Of a DNA stretch of 6,746 bases, positions 1-5,774 are shown in pieces. Made by a program: the position numbers and the translations under genes. Below the pieces are notes generated by a model. It did no database searches. It was not told the DNA's origin and saw nothing but the letters and a program-made list of their open reading frames with translations. The stretch comes from Methanobacteriota archaeon (GTDB lineage Archaea > Halobacteriota > Methanocellia > Methanocellales > Methanocellaceae): NCBI GenBank assembly GCA_023436075.1, contig JAEZKS010000048.1, positions 1 to 6,746 of the forward strand, written 5' to 3'. The stretch's first letter is position 1. Each line of letters begins with the position of its first letter.

Positions 1-605
1 GCCTCGACCAGGTCGCCATGGCGGACGTCGACGTTCGAAATGCCGGCCTTTTCCATGATCCTGCGAGCGTTGGCGGCGAACTGTTCGTTGGTCTCGTAAG
101 TGATCACCCTCCGGGCGATGGTGCCCAGGTAGGCGGCCAGAACGCCGGATCCAGTGCCGGCATCGAGCACCATGTCAGAGGGGCATACGCCGGTATATGC
201 AATGATTGCGCCGATGTCCTTGGGCATCATGGGCGCGCCAGTGCGGGTCATGTGCCGGAACAGGTCGGGCGCCCGGGGCTTGATGATCGTGAACTCTGCG
301 CCCTTGTGAGACGACACCACCTCACCCCATGATTTCCCTTCGAGAGTTCCCAGATCGACAATGCCCAGGTCCGTGTGCAGCTTGCCCTCGCCGGCGATGG
401 CGAAGTACTCTCGGTACTCCCGTCTGTTCTGATCCCGTCTGTCCCGGCGTTCCTGGCCGTCCTGACGTTCCCGTTCATCTCGGGCGCGGAGCAGAACATG
501 CTGTCCGGGGCTTATGCGCTGATCTCTCCTGACATTTTCCCCCGGTGATGCCTGATGATCGCCGATGCCAGAATAGTCAGAATTGCTGCCTCTGTCGTCC
601 GTCAT
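1..605 (-). CDS. trmI: tRNA (adenine-58-N1)-methyltransferase TrmI, archaeal type (3' part outside window)
   Basis: SAM-dependent enzyme that methylates N1 of adenine in the tRNA T-loop (A58, and A57 in some archaea); acts in the cytoplasm, normally as a tetramer. Seen: 201 codons from ATG at 605 to the window edge. The N-terminal part contains HTDLGIVDLG and a KSWGEVVSSHKG segment, followed by TGAPMMPKDIGAIIAYTGV, the usual TrmI lead-in. The SAM-binding glycine loop DAGTGSG is at residues 148-154 and an acidic strand end (VITYET) follows. The catalytic C-terminal half is missing. The ATG at 605 is the only good in-frame start; leader AGG lies 9 bases upstream. Odd: residues 40-67 are a very Arg/Asp/Glu-rich stretch where relatives have a short hairpin. 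It follows nac in the same direction after 123 bases, with its own possible TATA box, so co-transcription is uncertain. Family call is strong; the exact target base is inferred. Confidence 0.88.
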   Translation of the reverse strand, partial: MTDDRGSNSDYSGIGDHQASPGENVRRDQRISPGQHVLLRARDERERQDGQERRDRRDQNRREYREYFAIAGEGKLHTDLGIVDLGTLEGKSWGEVVSSHKGAEFTIIKPRAPDLFRHMTRTGAPMMPKDIGAIIAYTGVCPSDMVLDAGTGSGVLAAYLGTIARRVITYETNEQFAANARRIMEKAGISNVDVRHGDLVE

Positions 606-648
606 ATTTTATAGCCTGTTTTAAGTCTTTCGTACTTGCCGCCTCTGT

Positions 649-656
649 CTTAAAAG
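649..656 (-). promoter_or_regulatory. Possible TATA box for trmI
   Basis: On the minus strand CTTTTAAG lies about 47 bases upstream of the trmI ATG. With the usual archaeal TATA-to-start distance of about 26 bases, transcription would begin near 626 and leave a leader of about 20 bases holding a weak AGG ribosome site. Tentative: the gap is AT-rich and other boxes (ACTTAAAA near 620) are possible. Confidence 0.3.
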
Positions 657-674
657 CCTGTCGCGCACTTCAAA

Positions 675-700
675 GGCATGCTTTCAAAACGTCGTATGCC
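675..700. repeat. Short inverted repeat between nac and trmI
   Basis: GGCATGC (675-681) and GTATGCC (694-700) can pair over 7 positions, one of them G-U, across a 12-base loop. It lies 29 bases beyond the nac stop and upstream of the possible trmI TATA box. It could be a weak terminator stem or a chance match; no long T-run follows it on the minus strand. Confidence 0.25.
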
Positions 701-716
701 CTGAAGCTCTCATGTG

Positions 717-734
717 AAAAAAGCAGTGCTACTG
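717..734 (-). terminator. U-rich terminator of nac
   Basis: Read on the minus strand, a 4-bp stem (CAGT, AGC, ACTG) that contains the nac stop codon is followed one base later by six T residues (717-722). Archaeal termination mainly needs a U-run, so this suffices as a candidate nac transcript end and argues that trmI may be transcribed separately. Confidence 0.4.
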
Positions 735-1130
735 ACCGCCGGCGAGCTTCATGATCGCTTCGGCCAGGTCGCCTTTCGCATCTTCGAGCGCTTTCTTCGC
801 CACGTCCTTGCTGACCTTTGCCTGCTGGGCGACCAGCATGATGTCAGCCTCGGGGATCTCGACAGGGCCCTGCGGAGCTTCTGGAGACTGTGCGCCGATA
901 GGCGCCTGCTGTATGGGCCGCTCTTCCGGGGTGCCTACCACCTGGTACGACTTCATGCCACGTGCGTCCATGATCGTGACCTGCGCGTCATTGAATACGA
1001 TCTCTTTGGTGGCAGTTCTGATGATCACCTGCTTGACATCTTCGATATCCTGTACGTCGATGCCCATAGCCTTCATTTGCTTCTGCAGTTGTTTCGGGTT
1101 GATGCCCCTGCCGCCCATTCCTGGAAACAT
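729..1130 (-). CDS. nac: Nascent polypeptide-associated complex protein (archaeal NAC)
   Basis: Ribosome-associated chaperone-like protein that binds near the exit tunnel and shields emerging chains; archaea have a single alpha-type NAC that works as a homodimer. Seen: 133 aa from ATG 1130, with MFPGMGGRG and a KQLQKQMKAMGI basic helix at 12-24, the NAC beta-barrel at about 30-68 (VKQVIIRTATKEIVFNDAQV), a Pro/Gln linker at 70-94, and a UBA helical bundle at 95-131 (ADIMLVAQQAKVSKDVAKKALEDAKGDLAEAIMKL spans it). Length and domain order match archaeal NAC. The frame is open to an ATG at 1163, but the start at 1130 is preferred: it begins the conserved MFPG and has AGGTGA eight bases upstream. 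It diverges from the origin region and orc1. Confidence 0.95.
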   Translation of the reverse strand: MFPGMGGRGINPKQLQKQMKAMGIDVQDIEDVKQVIIRTATKEIVFNDAQVTIMDARGMKSYQVVGTPEERPIQQAPIGAQSPEAPQGPVEIPEADIMLVAQQAKVSKDVAKKALEDAKGDLAEAIMKLAGGQ

Positions 1131-1169
1131 GATAAAATCACCTTTGTTGGCACTATGGCGCACATTGAT

Positions 1170-1184
1170 TAAATATATTTTTCG
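1170..1184 (-). promoter_or_regulatory. nac promoter (TATA box and BRE)
   Basis: On the minus strand CGAAA is followed by AAATATATTT (1171-1180). Its centre is about 45 bases from the nac ATG, predicting a start near 1150 and a 20-base leader that holds the AGGTGA ribosome site. The fit of box, leader and ribosome site makes this the clearest leadered promoter in the window. Confidence 0.55.
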
Positions 1185-1231
1185 CGGACGGAAGCACAGG
1201 ACAAGACTGTATCAGGAACCTCGTGTTAGAA

Positions 1232-1270
1232 CACTAAGGTTCACGAAGTGCACACAAAGGTACACGAAGG
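1232..1270 (+). repeat. Four helically phased CACNAAGG units
   Basis: CACTAAGG (1232), CACGAAGT (1242), CACAAAGG (1253) and CACGAAGG (1263) start 10, 11 and 10 bases apart, about one DNA turn. It is a short relative of the longer elements near 5043-5123, 5775-5970 and 6538-6746, and lies between the nac promoter and the first ORB-like site. No open frame of interest covers it. Confidence 0.5.
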
Positions 1271-1351
1271 CGTTTTTAAGAAACGAGATAGTTGTAAGTC
1301 TTTCTATTATCGTCCTTTATCTACAATTTTTTCTATAGAGACTACAGGATG

Positions 1352-1618
1352 CCCTACCCCTTTATTTCAATTGGAACACTTTTCTGTCGATTTCATTCCA
1401 GATCGACTTCCTGACATGTTTTTAATTGAAACGGATGATTTTATCAGCTTTAAATTTTAAAATTATAATAATAGCTAATAATGTTATAATTGATTGTCTT
1501 ATAAACAGTTATGTATAAATACTTTAAGCGCTAAACCGATACAACAAGGTATTTTCATCAGGTGAATACTAAGCTTTGCTTTGTATTTTCATGTTCCATG
1601 CGAAATAAAGGGGTGGGT
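1352..1618. other. oriC: Candidate origin of replication core: two outward ORB-like sites around an AT-rich unwinding element
   Basis: Archaeal origins usually lie next to orc1/cdc6 and contain origin recognition boxes: a TTCCA/TGGAA dyad followed by a G-run. Site A (1352-1376, minus strand) reads TTCCAATTGAAATAAAGGGG. Site B (1594-1618, plus strand) reads TTCCATGCGAAATAAAGGGG. They share 13 identical bases (GAAATAAAGGGGT), point away from each other, and enclose a very AT-rich stretch. This is the layout of known archaeal origins. Function is inferred from arrangement and neighbour gene, not shown. Confidence 0.7.
1441..1520. other. AT-rich duplex unwinding element
   Basis: 51 of the 60 bases at 1441-1500 are A or T, and 37 of 40 at 1451-1490. 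Within it AATTATAA (1461-1468) and TTATAATT (1484-1491) form a perfect 8-bp inverted repeat around a 15-base centre. It lies between ORB-like sites A and B and would be where the helix first opens. No gene is visible here. Confidence 0.55.
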
Positions 1619-1637
1619 ATGAATTGTATGGCAATAA

Positions 1638-1659
1638 TTCCAATGGAAATCATGGGTTT
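1638..1659 (+). promoter_or_regulatory. ORB-like site C
   Basis: TTCCAATGGAAATCATGGGT has a perfect TTCCA-A-TGGAA dyad followed by a G-run, the best dyad of the set. It shares TGGAAATCATGGG with site D at 1781-1807, and is a different subtype from sites A and B. Same orientation as B, 20 bases further on. Expected ligand: the Orc1/Cdc6 protein encoded at 1880-3253. Confidence 0.6.
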
Positions 1660-1780
1660 ACGTCGGCATCATCTCGATTTATAGCCATTATAACACTTCA
1701 TACAGGTATTAATTAAAAGATATAAGTTTAATATGGTTGATTAGTTGATATATTGTAAAAATAACGTAAAAAACACGATT

Positions 1781-1807
1781 TTTGCAGTGGAAATCATGGG
1801 GTTCGGG
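1781..1807 (+). promoter_or_regulatory. ORB-like site D
   Basis: GCAGTGGAAATCATGGGG repeats 13 bases of site C exactly and keeps a longer G-run. The left half of the dyad is degenerate (TTGCA). It lies 73 to 99 bases upstream of the orc1 ATG, so binding here could touch the orc1 promoter as well as the origin. Confidence 0.55.
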
Positions 1808-1832
1808 CAACCACAACTATTAATACGGCATA

Positions 1833-1854
1833 GCAACTATGATTTCCTTTGGAA
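1833..1854 (-). promoter_or_regulatory. Degenerate ORB-like site E facing site D
   Basis: On the minus strand TTCCAAAGGAAATCATAG resembles site C (TTCCAATGGAAATCATGG) but has lost the G-run. It points toward site D across about 25 bases and overlaps CATAG-CAA-CTATG (1829-1841), a small inverted repeat. It is 26 bases from the orc1 ATG. Weaker than A-D; may be a remnant or an operator. Confidence 0.4.
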
Positions 1855-1879
1855 CCGCTTGATTCTGGAGAACAATAAC

Positions 1880-3253
1880 ATGCTGACAGACAGAACCTCG
1901 CCTCCTCCTGCCCCGGGAGGCGCAGAGGCCGGAAACAACGCCGGCCTCGAGAAGACTTCAAGCCCGGCCGGCAAAGACGGAAAAGGGCTATTCGACGATC
2001 TGATGAGCAACGCCGAGGAGAAGACGATCGACAGAGTGTTCGAGAACTTGCTCAGCATGAAAGCGATCTTCTCGAACCGCGAGGTGCTCCGGCCATCGTA
2101 CACCCCGGATTACCTTCCTCACCGCATGGAGCAGATCAATTCGGTTGCCGAGATCCTGGTCGCCGCGTTGCGCGGCGAGTCACCCTCGAACATTCTCATT
2201 TATGGCAAAACCGGAACAGGAAAGACAGCGACACTCGAAAGTGTAAGCAAGAAGCTCGAGGACCTGGCCGAGAAGATGCAGGTCCAGTGCAAGGTATTGT
2301 TCATCAACTGCGAGCGGATCGACACCCAGTACAGGATCCTGGCCCATCTCGCGCGACACTACAACCGTGAAGTGCCGATCACAGGCTGGCCTACCGATCA
2401 GGTGTTCAACGAGTTCCGGGATGCGCTCGACAAGCGGGAACAGGTGGCCATCATAATCCTGGACGAGATTGACAACCTGGTGAAGAAGAGCGGCGACGAC
2501 ATTCTATATAATCTGTCGCGGATCAACTCGGACCTGAAGAAGGCCAAGGTCAGCATCATCGGCATCTCCAACGACCTCACGTTTACCGACTACCTGGATC
2601 CGCGGGTCAAGTCGTCCCTTGGCGAGGAAGAGATCATCTTCCCGCCCTACAACGCCGACCAGCTCCGGGACATTCTCGAGCAGCGCAGTAAGGTCGCGTT
2701 CAAGGAGAACACGCTGGAGCCATCGGTCATCCCGCTCTGCGCGGCCTTCGCCGCCCAGGAGCACGGCGACGCTCGCAAGGCGCTCGACCTGCTACGCGTA
2801 TCTGCGGAAATCTCGGAGCGCATGAGAGACACCGGCGTGCGAGAGGAGCACGTGCGCAAGGCAAGGGAGAAGATCGAGCAGGATCGGATCACCGAAGTGG
2901 TTCGCACGCTGCCGACCCAGAGCAAGCTGGTCCTGTACAGCATTGTGCTGCTCGACCGCGGCACTCCGGGCAAGGAGCTGAACACCGGCGACGTGTACAA
3001 CGTGTACCGGCGGCTGTGCCGGATGATCGACGCGGATGTCCTGACGCAGCGCAGGGTCACCGACCTGATCTCGGAACTGGACATGCTCGGCATCGTGAAC
3101 GCCACCGTGGTCAGCAAGGGCCGCTACGGCCGCACCAAGGAGATCTCGCTTAGCGTGCCGGCGGAAGGCACCAGCAAGGTGCTCATGGATGACTACAGGC
3201 TCAAGTCGCTCAAGGACGCCAGGCCGTTCTATGCTTCACAGCAGAGGCTGTAG
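1880..3253 (+). CDS. orc1: Orc1/Cdc6 family replication initiator
   Basis: AAA+ ATPase that binds origin recognition boxes and loads the MCM helicase. Seen: 457 aa. Walker A GKTGTGKT at 109-116, Walker B LDEID at 194-198, sensor 1 GISND at 228-232, sensor 2 GDARKAL at 296-302, then a C-terminal winged-helix region (about 335-440) for DNA contact, ending near a VPAEGTSKVLMDDYRL segment. The frame is open upstream to 1745, but ATG 1880 is chosen: GGAG ends nine bases before it, and the upstream codons coincide with ORB-like sites D and E. A Pro/Gly/Ala/Lys-rich leader of about 30 residues precedes the conserved part, making it somewhat longer than the usual 400-420 aa. Transcribed away from the origin; ORB-like sites beside its start suggest autoregulation. 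Family assignment is secure. Confidence 0.96.
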   Translation: MLTDRTSPPPAPGGAEAGNNAGLEKTSSPAGKDGKGLFDDLMSNAEEKTIDRVFENLLSMKAIFSNREVLRPSYTPDYLPHRMEQINSVAEILVAALRGESPSNILIYGKTGTGKTATLESVSKKLEDLAEKMQVQCKVLFINCERIDTQYRILAHLARHYNREVPITGWPTDQVFNEFRDALDKREQVAIIILDEIDNLVKKSGDDILYNLSRINSDLKKAKVSIIGISNDLTFTDYLDPRVKSSLGEEEIIFPPYNADQLRDILEQRSKVAFKENTLEPSVIPLCAAFAAQEHGDARKALDLLRVSAEISERMRDTGVREEHVRKAREKIEQDRITEVVRTLPTQSKLVLYSIVLLDRGTPGKELNTGDVYNVYRRLCRMIDADVLTQRRVTDLISELDMLGIVNATVVSKGRYGRTKEISLSVPAEGTSKVLMDDYRLKSLKDARPFYASQQRL

Positions 3254-3365
3254 AAAGTGATAGAATATGGCCGGTCCGTCATAACCGACTTGTAATCCAG
3301 CTATTAATCAAAGCCATTAATCCGGGCCCTTAAAATAGCTTAAAAGTGGCGCAAAAATAGCCTGT

Positions 3366-3403
3366 AATGGTATTTTTTAGTATTTTTACGATTTACTACC
3401 ATT
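3366..3403 (+). terminator. Probable orc1 terminator
   Basis: AATGGTA (3366-3372) and TACCATT (3397-3403) form a perfect 7-bp inverted repeat around a T-rich centre containing runs of six and five T. It is 113 bases beyond the orc1 stop. The T-runs alone fit archaeal termination; the stem may or may not matter. Confidence 0.4.
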
Positions 3404-3600
3404 TGCAGATAGCTCTTTATCTGATTGTCTTACTTGCCGCATGCATCTTTTCATCATCTTGTACCTGAACTGTAGTTTTTTATCCTTACCGTCGTTTATC
3501 AATATATCCGCCGTTCTACACCCAAAAGCTATTTATCGCCCATATCCTAATGGTATGTTTATACATAACTACCGATATTGGCTCATCCGATCGGCATAAG

Positions 3601-3606
3601 AAGGTG
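3601..3606 (+). promoter_or_regulatory. Ribosome binding site that points to an ATC start
   Basis: AAGGTG lies five bases before the ATC codon at 3612. This is normal spacing for translation to begin at 3612, and there is no ATG, GTG or TTG in that frame between the stop at 3597 and the ATG at 3831. The embedded GTG (3604) is in another frame and is followed at once by TAA. Confidence 0.45.
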
Positions 3607-3611
3607 TAAAA

Positions 3612-5039
3612 ATCAAGATTTTTCTGTCTACGCCGCCCGGCCGGACCACGGAGCGCTGGCCTCCGCTCGGGCTGCTATACATTGCCGCTAACGTTAAAAA
3701 AGAACGTAAAGACGATAGCATCATTGTCGAGGACGCGTTCTGCAAGAACTGGACGGCACAGGAACTGGTCGATGCCATTGTCAGGGAAAAACCGGACGTA
3801 GCGGGCCTCAACTGCTCGACTCATACTTTCATGGACGCAATGTCCGTGTTGAAAGACGTCGCCGAGCGGCTACCCGATACGATCATTGTCCTGGGCGGCT
3901 ACCATGCGACTCTGGCTACAGAGCAGATCCTGCGCAGCTATCCGTTCATTGACTACATCATCAGCGGCGAGGGCGAGTTTTCCTTCGTCACGCTGCTCGG
4001 CTGCATCGAGCGAAAGGCTCGCCCTGTCGGAGTGCCGGGCATCAGCTATATCGACGACGGAGCTCTCGTATCGACGGAGCCCGAGCTGATCGCAGATCTC
4101 GACGCTCTGCCGTTTCCGGACAGGACTATGCTACGAGGCATCGACTACGGCTACGTCTTCCAGGGAATACCGCTGACCTTCGGCAAGTTCACCACCATGT
4201 GTACCTCCAGAGGGTGCGCCTACGACTGTACTTACTGTAGCTGTGCCACCTTTTCGAAGCGCCGCTGGCGCTACCGCAGCGCGCAGAACGTGGTCGACGA
4301 GATGGAGCAGCTCTACCGGGACGGATACGAGAGCGTGGTCCTGATCGACGATAACTTCACCCAGCGGCGAGATCGGGTCGAACAGATATGTGACCTGATC
4401 AAAGCCCGCGGGATAAAGCTGAAGCTCTATTGCGAGGGCCGGGTGAATCAGTCCTCGCCCGACCTGTTCCGGCAGATGAAGTCCGCCGGGTTCGAGGTCA
4501 TCTACTTCGGCGCCGAGAGCGCGTCCGAGCACGTGCTCGAATACTACCGCAAGCGCGCGACGCCGGCGCAGGCGAGGGAGGCCGTGGCGAACGCCAAACA
4601 ATCGGGCATGATCGTGATCGCGTCTTTTATCGTCGGGGCGCCGGTAGAATCAGCCGCCGACATGAGGCGGACCATCGACTTCATCAGAGAGCTCAGGCCT
4701 CATGGCGTGCAGCTCAACGTGCTCGATGTACTGGTGGGTACGACCATCTGGCAGGAGATGGTCCTGGATGGCCAGATCAGGCCGGACGACTGGAAGACGA
4801 ACCATCGCATCTACGAGTACCGGCCAAGCCCCGGCAGCGAGGAGCTAAACACAATGGCCGCCGAGGGATACAACTCGTTCCTCAACGCGTGGAAGACGCC
4901 GTCGGGCCTGGCTGAGCTGGCCCGGCTCGTGTTCAGGAACAGCGTGGCGCGAGAGATCGTTGCCCACAACATCCTGAACGTCCGGGCCCTGGCTGCCGTC
5001 GTCCGGGGCATCGACGCTCCCAACAACAATCCGAAGTGA
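3612..5039 (+). CDS. Cobalamin-binding-domain radical SAM protein, substrate unknown
   Basis: Member of the large B12-type radical SAM class (BchE/methyltransferase-like); cytoplasmic [4Fe-4S] enzyme that cleaves SAM to start a radical reaction. Seen in the 475-aa reading from 3612: KIFLSTPPG at the very N-terminus, typical of the Rossmann-like B12-binding domain, GGYHAT at 95-100, GEGE at 119-122, then the radical SAM barrel with cluster cysteines C202, C206, C209 (SRGCAYDCTYC) and an extra C211, and GAES at 300-303 for SAM. No DxHxxG cobalamin-His motif was seen, so if cobalamin binds it may do so without a His ligand. Odd: the natural start codon is ATC, not ATG; the first ATG (3831) would remove 73 residues, half of the B12 domain. 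C-terminal 100 residues are not recognised. Stands alone, convergent with the signal peptidase gene. Substrate cannot be told from context. Confidence 0.85.
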   Translation: MKIFLSTPPGRTTERWPPLGLLYIAANVKKERKDDSIIVEDAFCKNWTAQELVDAIVREKPDVAGLNCSTHTFMDAMSVLKDVAERLPDTIIVLGGYHATLATEQILRSYPFIDYIISGEGEFSFVTLLGCIERKARPVGVPGISYIDDGALVSTEPELIADLDALPFPDRTMLRGIDYGYVFQGIPLTFGKFTTMCTSRGCAYDCTYCSCATFSKRRWRYRSAQNVVDEMEQLYRDGYESVVLIDDNFTQRRDRVEQICDLIKARGIKLKLYCEGRVNQSSPDLFRQMKSAGFEVIYFGAESASEHVLEYYRKRATPAQAREAVANAKQSGMIVIASFIVGAPVESAADMRRTIDFIRELRPHGVQLNVLDVLVGTTIWQEMVLDGQIRPDDWKTNHRIYEYRPSPGSEELNTMAAEGYNSFLNAWKTPSGLAELARLVFRNSVAREIVAHNILNVRALAAVVRGIDAPNNNPK

Positions 5040-5042
5040 CAC

Positions 5043-5123
5043 GGATGACACAAAGGGCCGCGCCAGTACGGCGCCTTACCGAACTCGCGATGCCTTTGTC
5101 CTCTGCGACCCTTTGTGTCATCC
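5043..5123. repeat. Inverted repeat filling a convergent gene gap, possible bidirectional terminator
   Basis: GGATGACACAAAGGG (5043-5057) and CCCTTTGTGTCATCC (5109-5123) are perfect 15-bp inverted arms around 51 bases. The arms start three bases after the radical SAM stop and end four bases before the signal peptidase stop, so the element occupies almost the whole gap. The loop holds a small GC hairpin (GCGCC, AGTAC, GGCGC; 5060-5074) and, on the minus strand, further CAGAGG and ACAAAGG units, linking it to the larger repeats at 5775-5970 and 6538-6746. Confidence 0.7.
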
Positions 5124-5127
5124 ACCT

Positions 5128-5670
5128 TCATCCGAGCAATGACCGAAGCCACCCGAGATATGGGATCCTTATTTCGGCGACGCCGATGATCCATTCGGGC
5201 TTCACGGGCTGGTTCTGAGAGATGCCCGAGCTCTGGTCGTAGAGGTAATTGTTGTCGCCCTGGGTGATGTAGCCGTTGTGGGGTGCGGGCGGACCGCCAG
5301 GCCACATGGGCTCTCCCTCATTCACAAAATACATGACCCGGTGGATGACCGGCGTCCTGCTCGAGTCGCCCAGAGGCCGGTACACGATCACGTCGCCATA
5401 TTCGTTGAACATGCGGTGGCCGTTGCTCAGCGACTCGCTGTGCGTCGTCACGCTCGCCCGGTCGGCTGACTTGATGACGATCAGGTCGTTTTGCCGCAGG
5501 TTGGGAAGCATGCTCTGCCCGTCGACGGTGACGAAGGGAGGCCACGTCCCCGAGTAAATGAACAGAGTCCCGGCCATCACGAACACCACGGCCAGTGCAA
5601 ACAGGATATCCTTCAACAGCTCTTTCCAGAACCTGACCCCGAACGTGTCCCTGATGCTGCGCCAGTTCAT
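5128..5670 (-). CDS. Signal peptidase I, archaeal/ER (Ser-His) type
   Basis: Membrane protease that removes signal peptides from exported proteins. Seen: 180 aa. One N-terminal transmembrane segment at about 22-40 (ILFALAVVFVMAGTLFIYS) after a charged cytoplasmic leader, then the catalytic domain outside the membrane. Box with nucleophile VDGQSMLPNL gives Ser53; VIHRV gives His110 in place of the bacterial Lys; GDNN near the end gives Asp139, and the GYITQGDNNYLYDQ block is typical. Ends with IPYLGWLRSLL, an amphipathic or weakly hydrophobic tail. Length fits archaeal members. Start ATG 5670 has no ribosome site but a TATA box about 26 bases away, so the message is probably leaderless. Convergent with the radical SAM gene; no visible functional link to it. 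Confidence 0.93.
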   Translation of the reverse strand: MNWRSIRDTFGVRFWKELLKDILFALAVVFVMAGTLFIYSGTWPPFVTVDGQSMLPNLRQNDLIVIKSADRASVTTHSESLSNGHRMFNEYGDVIVYRPLGDSSRTPVIHRVMYFVNEGEPMWPGGPPAPHNGYITQGDNNYLYDQSSGISQNQPVKPEWIIGVAEIRIPYLGWLRSLLG

Positions 5671-5692
5671 GAGTTTACGTTTGTTGCACTTT

Positions 5693-5707
5693 TTTATAAA
5701 ATTTAGT
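5693..5707 (-). promoter_or_regulatory. Promoter of the signal peptidase gene (leaderless)
   Basis: TTTATAAA (5693-5700), preceded on the minus strand by ACTAAAT in the BRE position, is centred about 26 bases from the ATG at 5670, which places the transcript start on the first base of the gene. An 8-bp palindrome AACCGGTT (5716-5723) lies just upstream and could bind a regulator; that is only a possibility. Confidence 0.6.
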
Positions 5708-5774
5708 CTATTTAAAACCGGTTAGCCCTGATTATACAATAGAAAATAAATATGGCGGTTTTTGTGGGGTGCCA

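Larger units (their letters stand above)
3254..3611. other. AT-rich intergenic region between orc1 and the radical SAM gene
   Basis: 358 bases without a convincing gene. The first third holds AT-rich sequence and a probable orc1 terminator; T-runs recur at about 3475-3481. The last part holds TATA-like boxes (CTATTTATC near 3528, TTTATAC near 3557) that could serve the radical SAM gene, and a 19-codon ATG frame (3550-3609) that ends three bases before the putative radical SAM start. No ORB-like site or stable RNA was recognised here. Confidence 0.5.

Noticed and set aside
1232..1270. CRISPR-like array
   Set aside because: Units are 8 bases at 10-11 base spacing with no room for spacers, and no cas genes are present.
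751..1338. Plus-strand frame of 195 codons
   Set aside because: It lies opposite nac, which has clear NAC and UBA domains and a ribosome site; the plus-strand translation has no family features and runs into AT-rich origin DNA.
1415..1440. Further ORB-like site (TTTTAATTGAAACGG)
   Set aside because: It lacks the TTCCA half and has no G-run; probably chance in AT-rich DNA.
1745..1879. 45 extra codons upstream of the orc1 start
   Set aside because: The frame is open, but the translation is unlike Orc1 N-termini, lacks a ribosome site, and the DNA is explained by ORB-like sites D and E.
3550..3609. 19-codon ATG frame ending just before the radical SAM start, as a leader peptide for translational coupling
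   Set aside because: The best TATA-like boxes would start transcription after its ATG, it has no ribosome site, and nothing in its sequence is distinctive; kept only as a remote possibility.
4131..4601. Minus-strand and alternate-frame reading inside the radical SAM gene
   Set aside because: Long antisense frames are expected in GC-rich coding DNA; the plus frame has the cluster cysteines and GAES motif.
3831..5039. Radical SAM protein starting at the ATG of 3831
   Set aside because: The reading upstream to 3612 continues a typical B12-domain N-terminus, so this start would cut a conserved fold; it remains the fallback if ATC is not used.
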